This document shows, in pieces, positions 8,771-17,352 of a DNA stretch of 64,000 nucleotides (the stretch's first letter is position 1; the number at the start of each line of letters is the position of its first letter). This DNA comes from Erysipelotrichaceae bacterium OPF54 (GTDB lineage: Bacteria > Bacillota_I > Bacilli_A > Erysipelotrichales > Erysipelotrichaceae), in assembly GCA_022834735.1 (NCBI GenBank), contig BQKD01000001.1, forward strand, positions 2,147,659 to 2,211,658, written 5' to 3'. Under the pieces are notes generated by a model. It worked only from the letters and a program-made list of their open reading frames with translations, did no database searches and was not told the origin of the DNA. The position numbers and the translations under genes were made by a program.

Positions 8771-8799
8771 TGTATCTTTTCAAAAAAGAGTTCATAATA
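8771..8799 (+). promoter_or_regulatory. candidate sigma-A promoter of the MATE gene
   Basis: TTGTAT (8771-8776), a 17-bp spacer, then CATAAT (8794-8799), about 65 bp before the MATE start codon. Spacing is ideal and the boxes are one to two bases off consensus. The rest of the 8622-8865 gap shows no gene. Confidence 0.5.
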
Positions 8800-8865
8800 C
8801 AGAACTAGTGCGATTCTTCGTCAAAGCATAAGAAATTTTCGAAGCATGCATTTTTGGAGGTTTTT

Positions 8866-10200
8866 ATGTCAAAAATGGAATCGATGGGCATCCGCCGGCT
8901 GGTTATTTCCATGTCGGTTCCGATCGCCCTTTCTATGCTCGTGTCCGCTTTGTACAACATCGTGGACAGTATTTTCGTTGCCGGCTATTCCCAGGACGCC
9001 CTGCTCGCCGTCTCTTTGTGCTATCCCGTCCAGACGCTCATGATCGCTGTCGCCTGCGGCACCGGCGTCGGCTTCAATACCCTGCTGGCCAGATATCTTG
9101 GCCAGAACAATGGGAAAATGGCCGATCAAAGCGTGATGCACGGACTGCTCCTGGCCCTGCTGAACTGGCTCGTCTTCGCTCTGGCCGGCTGGTTCGGAGC
9201 CAAGGCGTTCATGCAGTCGTTTGCCGGCGATCAGGCCGTGATCGCCTCAGGCGTATCGTACATCCGTATCTGCACCCTCTTTTCATTCGGCATCTTTGTC
9301 CAGATCACGTTCGAAAGGATCATGCAGGCCGCCGGACGTCCGATGTACAACATGGCCATTCAGTGTATCGGGGCGCTTGTCAATATCATCCTGGACCCCA
9401 TCCTTATTTTCGGACTGCTTCATTTTCCGGCATTAGGCGTAGCCGGAGCCGCCATTGCCACCGTCATCGGACAGATCATCGCAATGGGCATCGGCATTTA
9501 TATCACGCACAGAAAAGTTCCCGAAGTGCATATGGATATAAGAAATTTTGCGCTCGACACCACGATGCTCAAAGAAATCTACAAGGTCGGCGTTCCTGCC
9601 ATGGTCATGCAGGCCGTGACCGGCTTTATGGGCATCCTCATGAACTATATCCTGGCCCCGTTTTCCGATATGGCCGTCTCGGTCTTTGGCGTATACACCA
9701 AGCTGCAGCAGTTCGTGTTCATGGCCGTCATGGGAATCAGCAATGCCATCATCCCGATACTCGCTTTTAATTACGGAGCCAGACGGAAAGACCGTATCTT
9801 TCCAGCCGTCCGTTTCTCGCTAGAGATCGCATGCGCCATCATGCTTCTAGGAACCATTGTGTTCCTCGCCTTCCCGGCACAGCTTCTTTCCATGTTCAAT
9901 GCCGATGCGTCCATGTACGAGATCGGCATACCGTGCCTGCGGGAAATCAGTCTGAGCTTCGTATTCGCCGGCATTTCCATGATCCTGTGCTCCTGCTTTC
10001 AGGCACTGCGCAAACCCGTCGAATCGCTCATCGTCTCCCTGCTCAGGCAGCTGATCGTTCTCATTCCGCTACTCGCGCTGATGATGAACTTTTTCGGGCT
10101 GCAGATCGGCTGGTATGCCTTCCTTCTGACCGAAGGAGCCTGCGCCCTTCTTTCCCTGTTCCTTTGGAAACGGATCAGGGATCATCTTACGTTCGAATAA
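8866..10200 (+). CDS. MATE-family multidrug/sodium antiporter
   Basis: A 444-residue, ~12-helix polytopic protein. It has the MATE N-terminal pattern RRLVISMSVPIALSMLVSAL and a later repeat of the fold around VGVPAMVMQAVTGFMGILMN; other signatures are DSIFVAGYS and ILDPILIFGL. It would export cationic compounds using an ion gradient. The ATG at 8866 follows GGAGG (8856-8860), which favours it over the in-frame TTG at 8854. It is monocistronic, between its own promoter and a bidirectional terminator. A second, divergent-sequence MATE gene lies at 15948. Confidence 0.92.
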   Translation: MSKMESMGIRRLVISMSVPIALSMLVSALYNIVDSIFVAGYSQDALLAVSLCYPVQTLMIAVACGTGVGFNTLLARYLGQNNGKMADQSVMHGLLLALLNWLVFALAGWFGAKAFMQSFAGDQAVIASGVSYIRICTLFSFGIFVQITFERIMQAAGRPMYNMAIQCIGALVNIILDPILIFGLLHFPALGVAGAAIATVIGQIIAMGIGIYITHRKVPEVHMDIRNFALDTTMLKEIYKVGVPAMVMQAVTGFMGILMNYILAPFSDMAVSVFGVYTKLQQFVFMAVMGISNAIIPILAFNYGARRKDRIFPAVRFSLEIACAIMLLGTIVFLAFPAQLLSMFNADASMYEIGIPCLREISLSFVFAGISMILCSCFQALRKPVESLIVSLLRQLIVLIPLLALMMNFFGLQIGWYAFLLTEGACALLSLFLWKRIRDHLTFE

Positions 10201-10203
10201 ACA

Positions 10204-10230
10204 AAACAGCGGATCGAACCGCTGTTTTTT
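10204..10230. terminator. bidirectional terminator
   Basis: AAACAGCGG / CCGCTGTTTTTT hairpin with a 6-nt loop between the MATE gene (+) and a 46-codon ORF (-). Runs of A and T on either side let it work in both directions. Confidence 0.8.
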
Positions 10231-10371
10231 CTATTCTCCCTTATTTGTTTCTTTGGCTTTTTCGCAATCCGCTTCCTTATGCACCGGGGTTTGAATTTTC
10301 GCTTTCGCGTCATGATGCGAACAGCCTGCGTGCTCGACAAAACCAGTCCGGCAGATCACTTTGGCATCCAT
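10231..10371 (-). CDS. 46-residue Cys/His-rich small protein
   Basis: Translation from ATG at 10371 gives 46 residues starting MDAKVICRTGFVEHAGCSHH and ending KETNKGE, rich in Lys, Cys and His (C7, H14, C17, H19, H20, H31, C36). The SD AAGGAGGA sits in the last codons of the 176-residue membrane-protein gene, three bases separate the two genes, and a terminator follows directly. This layout argues for a real, translationally coupled gene. The C-x9-C-x-HH arrangement could bind a metal, which is inference. No family is recognised. Confidence 0.65.
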   Translation of the reverse strand: MDAKVICRTGFVEHAGCSHHDAKAKIQTPVHKEADCEKAKETNKGE

Positions 10372-10374
10372 GAC

Positions 10375-10905
10375 CTATTCCTCCTTGATCATGACCGGTC
10401 CGCTCTGCGGAACACAAAGCGCCATCAGACCAATAAAGATCCAGGACAGCGTTCCTGCGTTCGGTTCCAGATTTATCGATATGCCTGGCAGCGCCAGTAT
10501 CCCGGCTATGCCGCCAAGCCATCCGATCAGCTGCGCGATCAGGATCCACTTGCCAGCCTGTCTGACCAGGCGGACATTGCCGTAAAGCTTGTTCTTCCAG
10601 TTCTTTACGATCTTGTACGCATTCCAGAATGCAAGCGACTGAAACACCATAGCCACCATCACGATCACTGTCATGATCAGGAACCATACCGAAAATGTCG
10701 AAGCCGTCAGTTCGGCCCCTGCCAGATTCGAGCCCACCGCAGCCGATAAAGCGCCTGACTGGATCATCGTATCAAAGATCTGCGGCATGATCAGGCTGCA
10801 GATTCCCGCAAGGACCAGCACAAGCGCAGAAAACATCTGCAGGACGATCAGTACGATCGCTAGCACCATCAAAACATTCAGCATCCATGGTTTCGGCTGT
10901 TTCAT
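10375..10905 (-). CDS. hypothetical four-helix membrane protein
   Basis: 176 residues with four hydrophobic helices: LNVLMVLAIVLIVLQMFSAL, the VWFLIMTVIVMVAMVFQSLA region, ILIAQLIGWLGGIAGILAL and the C-terminal WIFIGLMALC. A basic loop (NAYKIVKNWKNKLYGNVRL) lies between helices 2 and 3. It sits between a 20-codon leader ORF that overlaps its ATG and a Cys/His-rich small ORF after its stop, so three frames are probably co-expressed. Function unknown. Confidence 0.7.
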   Translation of the reverse strand: MKQPKPWMLNVLMVLAIVLIVLQMFSALVLVLAGICSLIMPQIFDTMIQSGALSAAVGSNLAGAELTASTFSVWFLIMTVIVMVAMVFQSLAFWNAYKIVKNWKNKLYGNVRLVRQAGKWILIAQLIGWLGGIAGILALPGISINLEPNAGTLSWIFIGLMALCVPQSGPVMIKEE

Positions 10906-10964
10906 CCTTCAGCCCTCCCTCTTTGCTCCTGCAATATTGGAGCGTTCTTTTTCTTATCGTTCAT
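10902..10964 (-). CDS. 20-codon leader ORF, translationally coupled
   Basis: An ATG at 10964 with a strong SD (AAAGGAG, seven bases upstream) opens a 20-codon frame, MNDKKKNAPILQEQRGRAEG. Its TGA overlaps the ATG of the 176-residue membrane-protein gene (ATGA). The GAGGGAGGG inside its 3' end is the SD of that gene. It could be a short leader that couples translation or simply a small peptide. The good SD and overlap are the only evidence. Confidence 0.45.
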   Translation of the reverse strand: MNDKKKNAPILQEQRGRAEG

Positions 10965-11000
10965 AAAAAACTCCTTTCCCCCTTATTGAGTTGTACTTAT

Positions 11001-11029
11001 TTTATAATTTTACAATTATGTTTTGACAA
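11001..11029 (-). promoter_or_regulatory. candidate promoter for the small membrane-protein operon
   Basis: Read leftward: TTGTCA (11029-11024), a 17-bp spacer, TATAAA (11006-11001), in an AT-rich stretch about 37 bp before the leader ORF. On the opposite strand TTGACA (11023-11028), 16 bp, TATACC (11045-11050) also forms a promoter-like pair, facing a region without a gene. Confidence 0.5.
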
Positions 11030-11124
11030 TATTTTTATAGTTTTTATACCAAAAATGCCATAAAAAAGGCAGGTCTGGAATCATTGAACCACTTAAAGAG
11101 GGGTCTCCTTGCTCAAGAACGATA

Positions 11125-11166
11125 AAAAAGAATAGACCATATTTTCTTTGCACCGAATGGTCTATT
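11125..11166 (-). terminator. terminator of the ABC exporter operon
   Basis: AATAGACCAT (11131-11140) pairs with ATGGTCTATT (11157-11166). Read leftward the hairpin is followed by CTTTTTT. It lies about 40 bp after the stop of the second exporter subunit. Confidence 0.75.
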
Positions 11167-11203
11167 CCTTAAAATAGTAACTTGTTTTTCTATATTATCC
11201 AGA

Positions 11204-13009
11204 TCAGGACAGTTCAAACATACCTTCATACAGCTGGTAGTAAATGCCCTGCTTTTCGAGCAGCTCGTCATGACTGCCCTCCTCTACGATCGTTCCGTGA
11301 TCAAGCACGATGATCTCATCCGCATTCCGGATGGTCGAAAGACGATGCGCGATCACAAACACCGTTCTTCCTTCCATGAGCGCATCCATGCCCTTTTCGA
11401 TCAGCTTCTCGGTACGCGTATCGATCGAGCTGGTCGCTTCGTCAAGGATCAGGACCGGCGGATCCGCGATCGCCGTCCTGGCAATCGCAAGCAGCTGACG
11501 CTGTCCCTGGGAAAGCGAAGCCCCGTCATTTGTGATCATCGTATCATATCCCTGCGGCAGACGCTCGATAAACGAATGCGCGCTCGCAAGTCTGGCCGCC
11601 TGCACGACCTGTTCATCTGTGGCATCCAGATTTCCGAACCGGATATTTTCGCGGATCGTTCCCGTAAACAAATGCGTATCCTGCAGCACGATCCCCAGGC
11701 TGCGGCGCAGATCGTCCTTTTTGATCAGCCGCACATCGATCCCGTCAAACGTGATCGAACCTTTCCGGATCTCGTAAAACCGGTTGATCAGATTCGTGAT
11801 CGTCGTCTTTCCGGCGCCCGTCGCGCCCACGAACGCCAGCTTCTTTCCCTGATCGGCGCGCAGCGACAGATCTTTGAGGATAAGATGTTTCGCATGATAG
11901 CCAAAGTCGACATGATGAAATTCCACCACCCCTTTGACCGGAACAATTTCATCTTCTCCCTCCGGGCGCGGATGGATCCAGCACGGCATACCATCCACAT
12001 ATCCCAGGCGCACGATACCCTGATCCTCCTCCGGCTTCTGTTCCATAAAAAGGAAGATCCGCTCAGCACCCGACGCCGCCACAAGAACAAGATTGGACTG
12101 CTGGGTAAACTGATTGATCGGCATGGCCGCCTGACGCACGAACACCAGATAGGAAGCGAGCGAACCGAGATCCATCGTCCCGTTCCATACCATCCATCCT
12201 CCAGCAAGCGTGACGATCGCATAATTCACATAGGAAAGCGAAACGACCATCGGCACCATCGTCTGGGCAAACGACTGCGCCTTTTCGGAAACCTGCTGCA
12301 GATTGGCGCTCTTGTTTATAAAAGTATCCAGATTGGCCGTTTCGTGATTGAACACCTTCACGACCTTCTGTCCGCTGACCATCTCTTCCACAAATCCGTT
12401 GAGCACGCCAAGCTCTCTTTGCTGGGCCGAAAAATATTTTTTGCTCCTTGATCCCGAAAAACGGATATAAAGCATCATCAGCACATAGAACACCGAAACG
12501 ATCAGAGACAGTTTCCAGCTGAGCACAAAAAGCAGGACCAGCGTACCCACGGCCTGGATAAATGCCTGGATCATCATCGCGAACGAATTGTTCAGCGCAT
12601 CGCTGATCGTATCCACATCGTTGGTAAAACGGGACATCAGATCACCATGCGACGTCGTATCGAACACCCTGAGCGGCAGATCCTGCATATGCACGAACAG
12701 ATCTCTGCGGATATCCTTGACCACCTGCTGGGCCGCCGAAGCCATGATCTGCGTATAGCCCAGCGCCGAAAGCACGCCTGCCAAAAAGATCACAGCCATC
12801 ACCACGATCCCCGTCATAGCCTGGCGGACATGACCCTGGCCCACCGCGTTGACGACCGGACGGATCATAAATACCCCGAACAAATTGGCCAGGCCCGCAA
12901 TCGAAACAAGAACACCGACAAGCAGGAACAAAAAGGCATGCCGGCCCATATAGGAAAATAACCGCTTCAGCGTCTTCTTCAGATCCTGCGGACGACCGTA
13001 TTTAGCCAT
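11204..13009 (-). CDS. ABC exporter half-transporter, canonical-site subunit
   Basis: 601 residues, six N-terminal transmembrane helices plus a nucleotide-binding domain. Walker A is VGATGAGKTT, the signature is SLSQGQRQLLAIART, Walker B with catalytic Glu is VLILDEATSS, and the switch His is in VIAHRLSTI. The signature has Q in place of G (LSQGQ), which is usual in this subunit type. The ATG at 13009 overlaps the stop of the upstream gene by 8 bp (ATGGCTAA), with GAGGAGGG upstream. It pairs with the 13002-14735 product as a heterodimeric exporter of the TM287/288 or BmrCD kind. The substrate is unknown. Confidence 0.93.
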   Translation of the reverse strand: MAKYGRPQDLKKTLKRLFSYMGRHAFLFLLVGVLVSIAGLANLFGVFMIRPVVNAVGQGHVRQAMTGIVVMAVIFLAGVLSALGYTQIMASAAQQVVKDIRRDLFVHMQDLPLRVFDTTSHGDLMSRFTNDVDTISDALNNSFAMMIQAFIQAVGTLVLLFVLSWKLSLIVSVFYVLMMLYIRFSGSRSKKYFSAQQRELGVLNGFVEEMVSGQKVVKVFNHETANLDTFINKSANLQQVSEKAQSFAQTMVPMVVSLSYVNYAIVTLAGGWMVWNGTMDLGSLASYLVFVRQAAMPINQFTQQSNLVLVAASGAERIFLFMEQKPEEDQGIVRLGYVDGMPCWIHPRPEGEDEIVPVKGVVEFHHVDFGYHAKHLILKDLSLRADQGKKLAFVGATGAGKTTITNLINRFYEIRKGSITFDGIDVRLIKKDDLRRSLGIVLQDTHLFTGTIRENIRFGNLDATDEQVVQAARLASAHSFIERLPQGYDTMITNDGASLSQGQRQLLAIARTAIADPPVLILDEATSSIDTRTEKLIEKGMDALMEGRTVFVIAHRLSTIRNADEIIVLDHGTIVEEGSHDELLEKQGIYYQLYEGMFELS

Positions 13010-14735
13010 TGTCCTGCCCTCCTCTCTTCTGCGTCTCGTAAATCTCCCGATATACCGCACTGTCCCGCATCAGCTGCGCATGCGTGCCCGAAGCCTCGAT
13101 CATCCCGTCATTGAGCACGATGATCTGATCGCAGTGTTCCACGCTCTGGATACGCTGTGCGATAATGATCTTTGTCATCCCGGTCAGCGTATCCAGTCCT
13201 TCGCGGATCTTTGCGTCCGTCTTCGTGTCCACCGCGCTCGTCGAATCATCAAAAATGAGGATCTTCGGTTTTTTGAGCAGAGCTCTGGCAATACAGAGGC
13301 GCTGCTTCTGTCCTCCGGACACGTTGACACCCCCTTGTCCAAGCTCGGTTTCCAGACCATTGCTCAGGCGATCCATAAATTCATCCACACACGCAATACG
13401 GCACGCCTTCTCGATCTCGCCAAGGCTCGCATCCGGATCGCCCCAGCGCAGATTATCAAGGATCGTGCCGGAAAAGAGCACATTGTTCTGCAGAACGACC
13501 GCCACCTTGTCGCGCAGAAAGCGCAGATCATAATCTTCCACCTTCACATTGCCGATCGTCAGACGTCCCTGCGACACATCGTACAGGCGCGGTATGAGCG
13601 AAACAAGCGTCGTCTTGCCGCTCCCGGTACCGCCCAGGATGCCCACCGAGCTGCCCGGATCGATCGTCATGCAGATATCGGAAAGCACGTTTTTCCTGGC
13701 GTCCGGCGCGTATTTGAAGCTGACATGCTCGAACCGGATCGTTGGATCCTTCATTTCCCGGACCGGATCCGGACTGGCAGACTGCAGCGGTTCGGCAAGG
13801 ATCTGCCCGATCCGTCCGATACTTGCCATGGAACGGATAAGCAGCAGAAAGACATTGGATAGCATCACAAAAGAATTGAGGATCTGCAGCACATAGCTCA
13901 GGATGCCCGTCAGCTGTCCGACCTCGAGCTGACCGGCAAGAATGAGGTTGGAACCGATGAGCATGAGCACGACGATCGTCATATACATGCAAAACTGGAA
14001 TGCCGGCGTGTTAAACAAGGCGTAATGGAACGTGGTCTGCGTGATCCGGGCCACCTGTTCATTGATCCTGTCGAACTGTTCGATCTCATACTTTTTGCGC
14101 ACGAACGCCTTGACCGTCCGGATCGCGGTCAGGTTTTCCTGCACCACCGAGTTGATCAGATCGAGCGCGTGCTGCATGAGCGGATACTGGGGCGCCACTT
14201 TTTTTACGATCCACACCATGATGAGCGCAAGCACAGGACTGACAATAAAAAACACGAACGCAAGCTTCGCGTTGATGATAAACGACATGACCAGTCCGAG
14301 CACGAGCATGACAGGCCCGCGGGCCAGCGGCCTGAGTCCGGACGTGACCGCGTTCTGCACGACCGTCACATCGCTGGTCAGCCGGGTGATGATGCCGCTC
14401 GTTTCAAAATGATCGAGATTGGTGAATGTGAATTTCTGGATCCGCTCGAACTGTTTGTCCCGCACGAGCTGGCCAAGCTTCGTGCTCGCTTTGGCCGCAT
14501 AGCGCGCATACAGCATCCCTGTCAAAAGCGAAAGCACGGCACACGCGATCATCCCGATCCCTCTGGTAGCGAAGATCCTCATATCCTTATTCAGGATGCC
14601 CTGGTCGATAATATCGGACATGAGCAGCGGAATGAGCACCTCAAAGAGCGTTTCGATCCCGACGAACAAGATCGCAAGCACGAAATATTTACGGATCAGC
14701 CTGGCCTGCCTGCCGATCTCCTTCAATGAATCCAT
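13002..14735 (-). CDS. ABC exporter half-transporter, degenerate-site subunit
   Basis: 577 residues, transmembrane domain followed by an ATPase domain. Walker A is LGGTGSGKTTL, the signature is NVSGGQKQRLCIARAL, and Walker B is ILIFDDSTSA, where Asp replaces the catalytic Glu. The switch position is Gln in IIIAQRIQSV instead of His. Asp and Gln at these positions mark the subunit contributing the non-hydrolysing site in heterodimeric exporters. It is the promoter-proximal gene of the pair. A close paralogue lies at 29908. Confidence 0.93.
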   Translation of the reverse strand: MDSLKEIGRQARLIRKYFVLAILFVGIETLFEVLIPLLMSDIIDQGILNKDMRIFATRGIGMIACAVLSLLTGMLYARYAAKASTKLGQLVRDKQFERIQKFTFTNLDHFETSGIITRLTSDVTVVQNAVTSGLRPLARGPVMLVLGLVMSFIINAKLAFVFFIVSPVLALIMVWIVKKVAPQYPLMQHALDLINSVVQENLTAIRTVKAFVRKKYEIEQFDRINEQVARITQTTFHYALFNTPAFQFCMYMTIVVLMLIGSNLILAGQLEVGQLTGILSYVLQILNSFVMLSNVFLLLIRSMASIGRIGQILAEPLQSASPDPVREMKDPTIRFEHVSFKYAPDARKNVLSDICMTIDPGSSVGILGGTGSGKTTLVSLIPRLYDVSQGRLTIGNVKVEDYDLRFLRDKVAVVLQNNVLFSGTILDNLRWGDPDASLGEIEKACRIACVDEFMDRLSNGLETELGQGGVNVSGGQKQRLCIARALLKKPKILIFDDSTSAVDTKTDAKIREGLDTLTGMTKIIIAQRIQSVEHCDQIIVLNDGMIEASGTHAQLMRDSAVYREIYETQKRGGQDNG

Positions 14736-14816
14736 AAGCTACGGTTTCCTTTCCTGTTTCCGGTTCCATTATACAAAAAATGCAGCAAAAGATTCGCTGC
14801 ATCGCATGATTCGTTA

Positions 14817-15392
14817 TTATTTTTCGGCTTCTTTTTCGATTTCCCGGGCCGCCTTGATATCGTCGCGCTCCTGCTGATCGATCTCTTTTTCTTCCAGCTT
14901 TTCGTCTTTGCGCGCCGCTTCCTTCTGATCCCGGATGACCTTGTCTACTTCCTTGCGGCCTTCCCTGTCAAGTTCTCTGGCCGCTTCTTTCTGATCCTTT
15001 GCCAGATCATCGATGTTCTCCTTGTTTTCTTTCACCGCATCTCTGGCCAGTTCTTTTTCGCCTTTGGCAAGATCCTTTTCATCTTCGAACTGTTCCCTTG
15101 CCGCTTTTTTGGCATCCTCTTCCAGACGCACCTGCCCAGGCATCAAAGCGTTCTCGACATGCGCGCACCAGATATCGAGCGCCGCGATCATGACATAGAA
15201 AATGATCGTGAAGCACAACGGCGCATAGCACGAGCTGAGCACATAAACAAATACGTCGCCAAAAGAGTACGCCATATTGGCATAATACGAAGTAAAGGTC
15301 GCATAAGCCTGAAATAAAGTAAAACATGTGTAAATCAATGATAAGATCGTGACTACATATAAAAAGACACGGAGATTTTTTTCTTTTTTCAT
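14817..15392 (-). CDS. membrane protein with a long charged coiled-coil tail
   Basis: 191 residues. Two N-terminal membrane helices (VFLYVVTILSLIYTCFTLFQ and around FVYVLSSCYAPLCFTIIFYV) are followed from about residue 88 by a ~100-residue tail almost entirely Glu, Lys, Asp, Arg and Ala, with recurring AARE/AAREL, DQKEAAR and DLAK units. That predicts a long coiled coil, probably cytoplasmic. No family is recognised. A GCAGC/GCTGC hairpin near 14779-14801 follows the gene. Confidence 0.7.
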   Translation of the reverse strand: MKKEKNLRVFLYVVTILSLIYTCFTLFQAYATFTSYYANMAYSFGDVFVYVLSSCYAPLCFTIIFYVMIAALDIWCAHVENALMPGQVRLEEDAKKAAREQFEDEKDLAKGEKELARDAVKENKENIDDLAKDQKEAARELDREGRKEVDKVIRDQKEAARKDEKLEEKEIDQQERDDIKAAREIEKEAEK

Positions 15393-15488
15393 TTGATCTT
15401 CCTCCTGTTCTCCTCATTTTAGGAGCTTGGCGGAAAAAGTTCAACCCAGATAATTCATTCGGTGTGCGCCTTATGCGTGTTCGCGCAG

Positions 15489-15516
15489 AAAAAAAGCTCC
15501 ATTAGAACTGGAGCCA
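15489..15516 (-). terminator. terminator embedded in the 3' end of the 90-residue ORF
   Basis: Read leftward, GGCTCCA and TGGAGC form a stem whose 5' arm is the last codons (Trp-Leu-Gln) of the 15502 gene. The stop codon lies in the loop and seven T follow. Confidence 0.7.
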
Positions 15517-15774
15517 TGATAATTCTGAAGTAGTGACCGGCATGATCGGCGATTCGATCCATTTCCCAAATGAAACAAGTTTTGATCCATCAGCTTTCAA
15601 AAGACCTTTATATCCCACCTCTACGCAATGGAAACAGTCTTCATCGACCTCAAAATTCAGAATTCCCAGTTTCGTCTGAAATACAAGTTTATAAACCGGT
15701 TTGCCAGTATAAAATGATCGGCCTTTTTTCTTGTTGATCAAAAGCGCGTCCACGGAATCAAAGTTTTGAAACAT
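15502..15774 (-). CDS. small hypothetical protein, DUF2500-like
   Basis: 90 residues, soluble, beta-rich: VYKLVFQTKLGILNFEVDED, then VEVGYKGLLKADGSKLVSFG. The order of a VxF-strand, a FEV-strand, a Y/G turn (GYKGLLKADGSKLVSFGKWI) resembles the C-terminal domain of DUF2500/DUF7489-type proteins, but it has no membrane helix. Function unknown. The terminator stem overlaps its stop codon, which supports a real gene end. Confidence 0.55.
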   Translation of the reverse strand: MFQNFDSVDALLINKKKGRSFYTGKPVYKLVFQTKLGILNFEVDEDCFHCVEVGYKGLLKADGSKLVSFGKWIESPIMPVTTSELSWLQF

Positions 15775-15894
15775 CAGTAAATCAATCCTTTTTTTGTCAA
15801 GGACATTGTACTATATTTCTTGAAAATTTTTACATAAATTTCTTATTTTTCCCAAAATTTGTTCAGTTTTTACATTTGTACCGCACTTTATATA

Positions 15895-15922
15895 TTGAAA
15901 GATCAAATTTAACTCTTATAAT
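15895..15922 (+). promoter_or_regulatory. promoter of the second MATE gene
   Basis: TTGAAA (15895-15900), a 16-bp spacer and a perfect TATAAT (15917-15922). Transcription would start about 20 bp before the TTG start codon, giving a short leader. Confidence 0.65.
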
Positions 15923-15947
15923 TCAGTAATGAAAGGCAGGGATTTTC

Positions 15948-17345
15948 TTGAAAGCGCAAGTAATCATGACCGAAGGACCGATCTGGAAAAAGATGATCCT
16001 GTTCGCATTTCCGATCTTTCTCGGTCAGCTGTTCCAGCAGCTGTACAATACCGCCGACTCTTTGATCGTCGGCAATTTTTTAGGTTCGCAGGCTCTGGCC
16101 GCCGTGTCGAGCTCAGGCAATCTGATCTTTCTGATGATCGGATTTTTCAATGGCATGTCGATGGGAGCCGGTGTCGTTATTTCGCGCCTGTTCGGCGCCG
16201 GACTGAAGGAGGAAATGACCGACACGATCTATACGACGGTCGCGCTCGCGTTCGTGATCGGCCTGGTCCTGACCGCGTTGGGAACCTATCTCTCTCCGAT
16301 CCTGCTCGAATGGATGCAGACACCTTCCGAAGTGCTGGCTCAATCCAATTTGTATTTCAGCATTTACTTTCTCGGCTCGCTCGGGCTTGTCCTGTACAAT
16401 TTTCTTTCAGGAATCATGCGCGCTGTCGGCGACTCGACGACCCCGCTCTATTTTCTGATCCTTTCCTCGCTGCTCAACATCGTGCTCGATATCGTTTTTA
16501 TCACCCGGTTGGACATGGATGTGGACGGAGCAGCCTATGCCACGATCATCTCGCAGTTCGTATCCGCTTTTCTGTCCCTGCTCGTCATGCTCAGAAAAAA
16601 CGTCGTCTATCATATCAGCCTGCTGAAGATCCGATTTTATAAAGGATGCATGACAGAAATTATCCGGTACGGCGTGCCGACCGGCATCCAGAATTCGATC
16701 ATCTCGATCGCCAATGTCGTCGTCCAGTCCAATATCAATGCGTTCGGTGCCATGGCCATGGCCGGATGCGGCGCATACTCCAAAGTCGAAGGATTCGCCT
16801 TTCTGCCCATCATGTCGTTCAATATGGCCATCTCCACATTCGTGTCGTCCAATATCGGAGCCAATAAGCTGAAACGGGCTTATGACGGGGCAAAATTCGG
16901 GATCTGGTGTTCGGTGATCTGCGCCCAGGCGATCGGGATGCTGATGCTTCTCAACGCCCGTCCGGTCATTGCCCTGTTCGATCCGAACCCGGATGTCATT
17001 TCCTTCGGAGCCGAAAGGATCTGGTGCAACTGCTGGTTCTACTTTCTGCTTGCCTACTCGCACGCGGTCGCCTCGGTACTGCGCGGAGGTGGGAAACCGA
17101 CCATCCCGATGTATGTGATGCTCGTCTGCTGGTGCGCGCTGCGGATCGGCTTTCTGATGGTCACCGGATATTTGTTCCACAATATCTGGTTCGTGTACTG
17201 GGTCTATCCGCTCACGTGGGGCGCCTCATCGATCCTGTTCTTCTTTTTCTTCCGCTCCAGATCGTGGCTTTACGACAAACGGTTCATCCAGCAGGAAAAA
17301 ATCATGGCTGAAGACACGCAGGGAGAGACAGAACAGACGATATAA
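15948..17345 (+). CDS. MATE-family efflux transporter
   Basis: 465 residues with 12 predicted helices and the family patterns KKMILFAFPIFLGQLFQQLY, DSLIVGNFLGSQALAAV, GAGVVISRLFGAG and the second-half RYGVPTGIQNSIISIANVVV. The start is taken as TTG at 15948 with an AGGCAGGGA SD; an ATG at 15966 is possible. It has its own promoter and converges with kdpE, leaving 7 bp between stops. Substrate unknown. The sequence is clearly different from the MATE at 8866. Confidence 0.92.
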   Translation: MKAQVIMTEGPIWKKMILFAFPIFLGQLFQQLYNTADSLIVGNFLGSQALAAVSSSGNLIFLMIGFFNGMSMGAGVVISRLFGAGLKEEMTDTIYTTVALAFVIGLVLTALGTYLSPILLEWMQTPSEVLAQSNLYFSIYFLGSLGLVLYNFLSGIMRAVGDSTTPLYFLILSSLLNIVLDIVFITRLDMDVDGAAYATIISQFVSAFLSLLVMLRKNVVYHISLLKIRFYKGCMTEIIRYGVPTGIQNSIISIANVVVQSNINAFGAMAMAGCGAYSKVEGFAFLPIMSFNMAISTFVSSNIGANKLKRAYDGAKFGIWCSVICAQAIGMLMLLNARPVIALFDPNPDVISFGAERIWCNCWFYFLLAYSHAVASVLRGGGKPTIPMYVMLVCWCALRIGFLMVTGYLFHNIWFVYWVYPLTWGASSILFFFFFRSRSWLYDKRFIQQEKIMAEDTQGETEQTI

Positions 17346-17352
17346 GAACCGC

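Noticed and set aside
11023-11130. Small RNA from the rightward promoter-like pair
   Set aside because: No T-run terminator on that strand and no conservation information; listed only as a possibility under the small-protein cluster.
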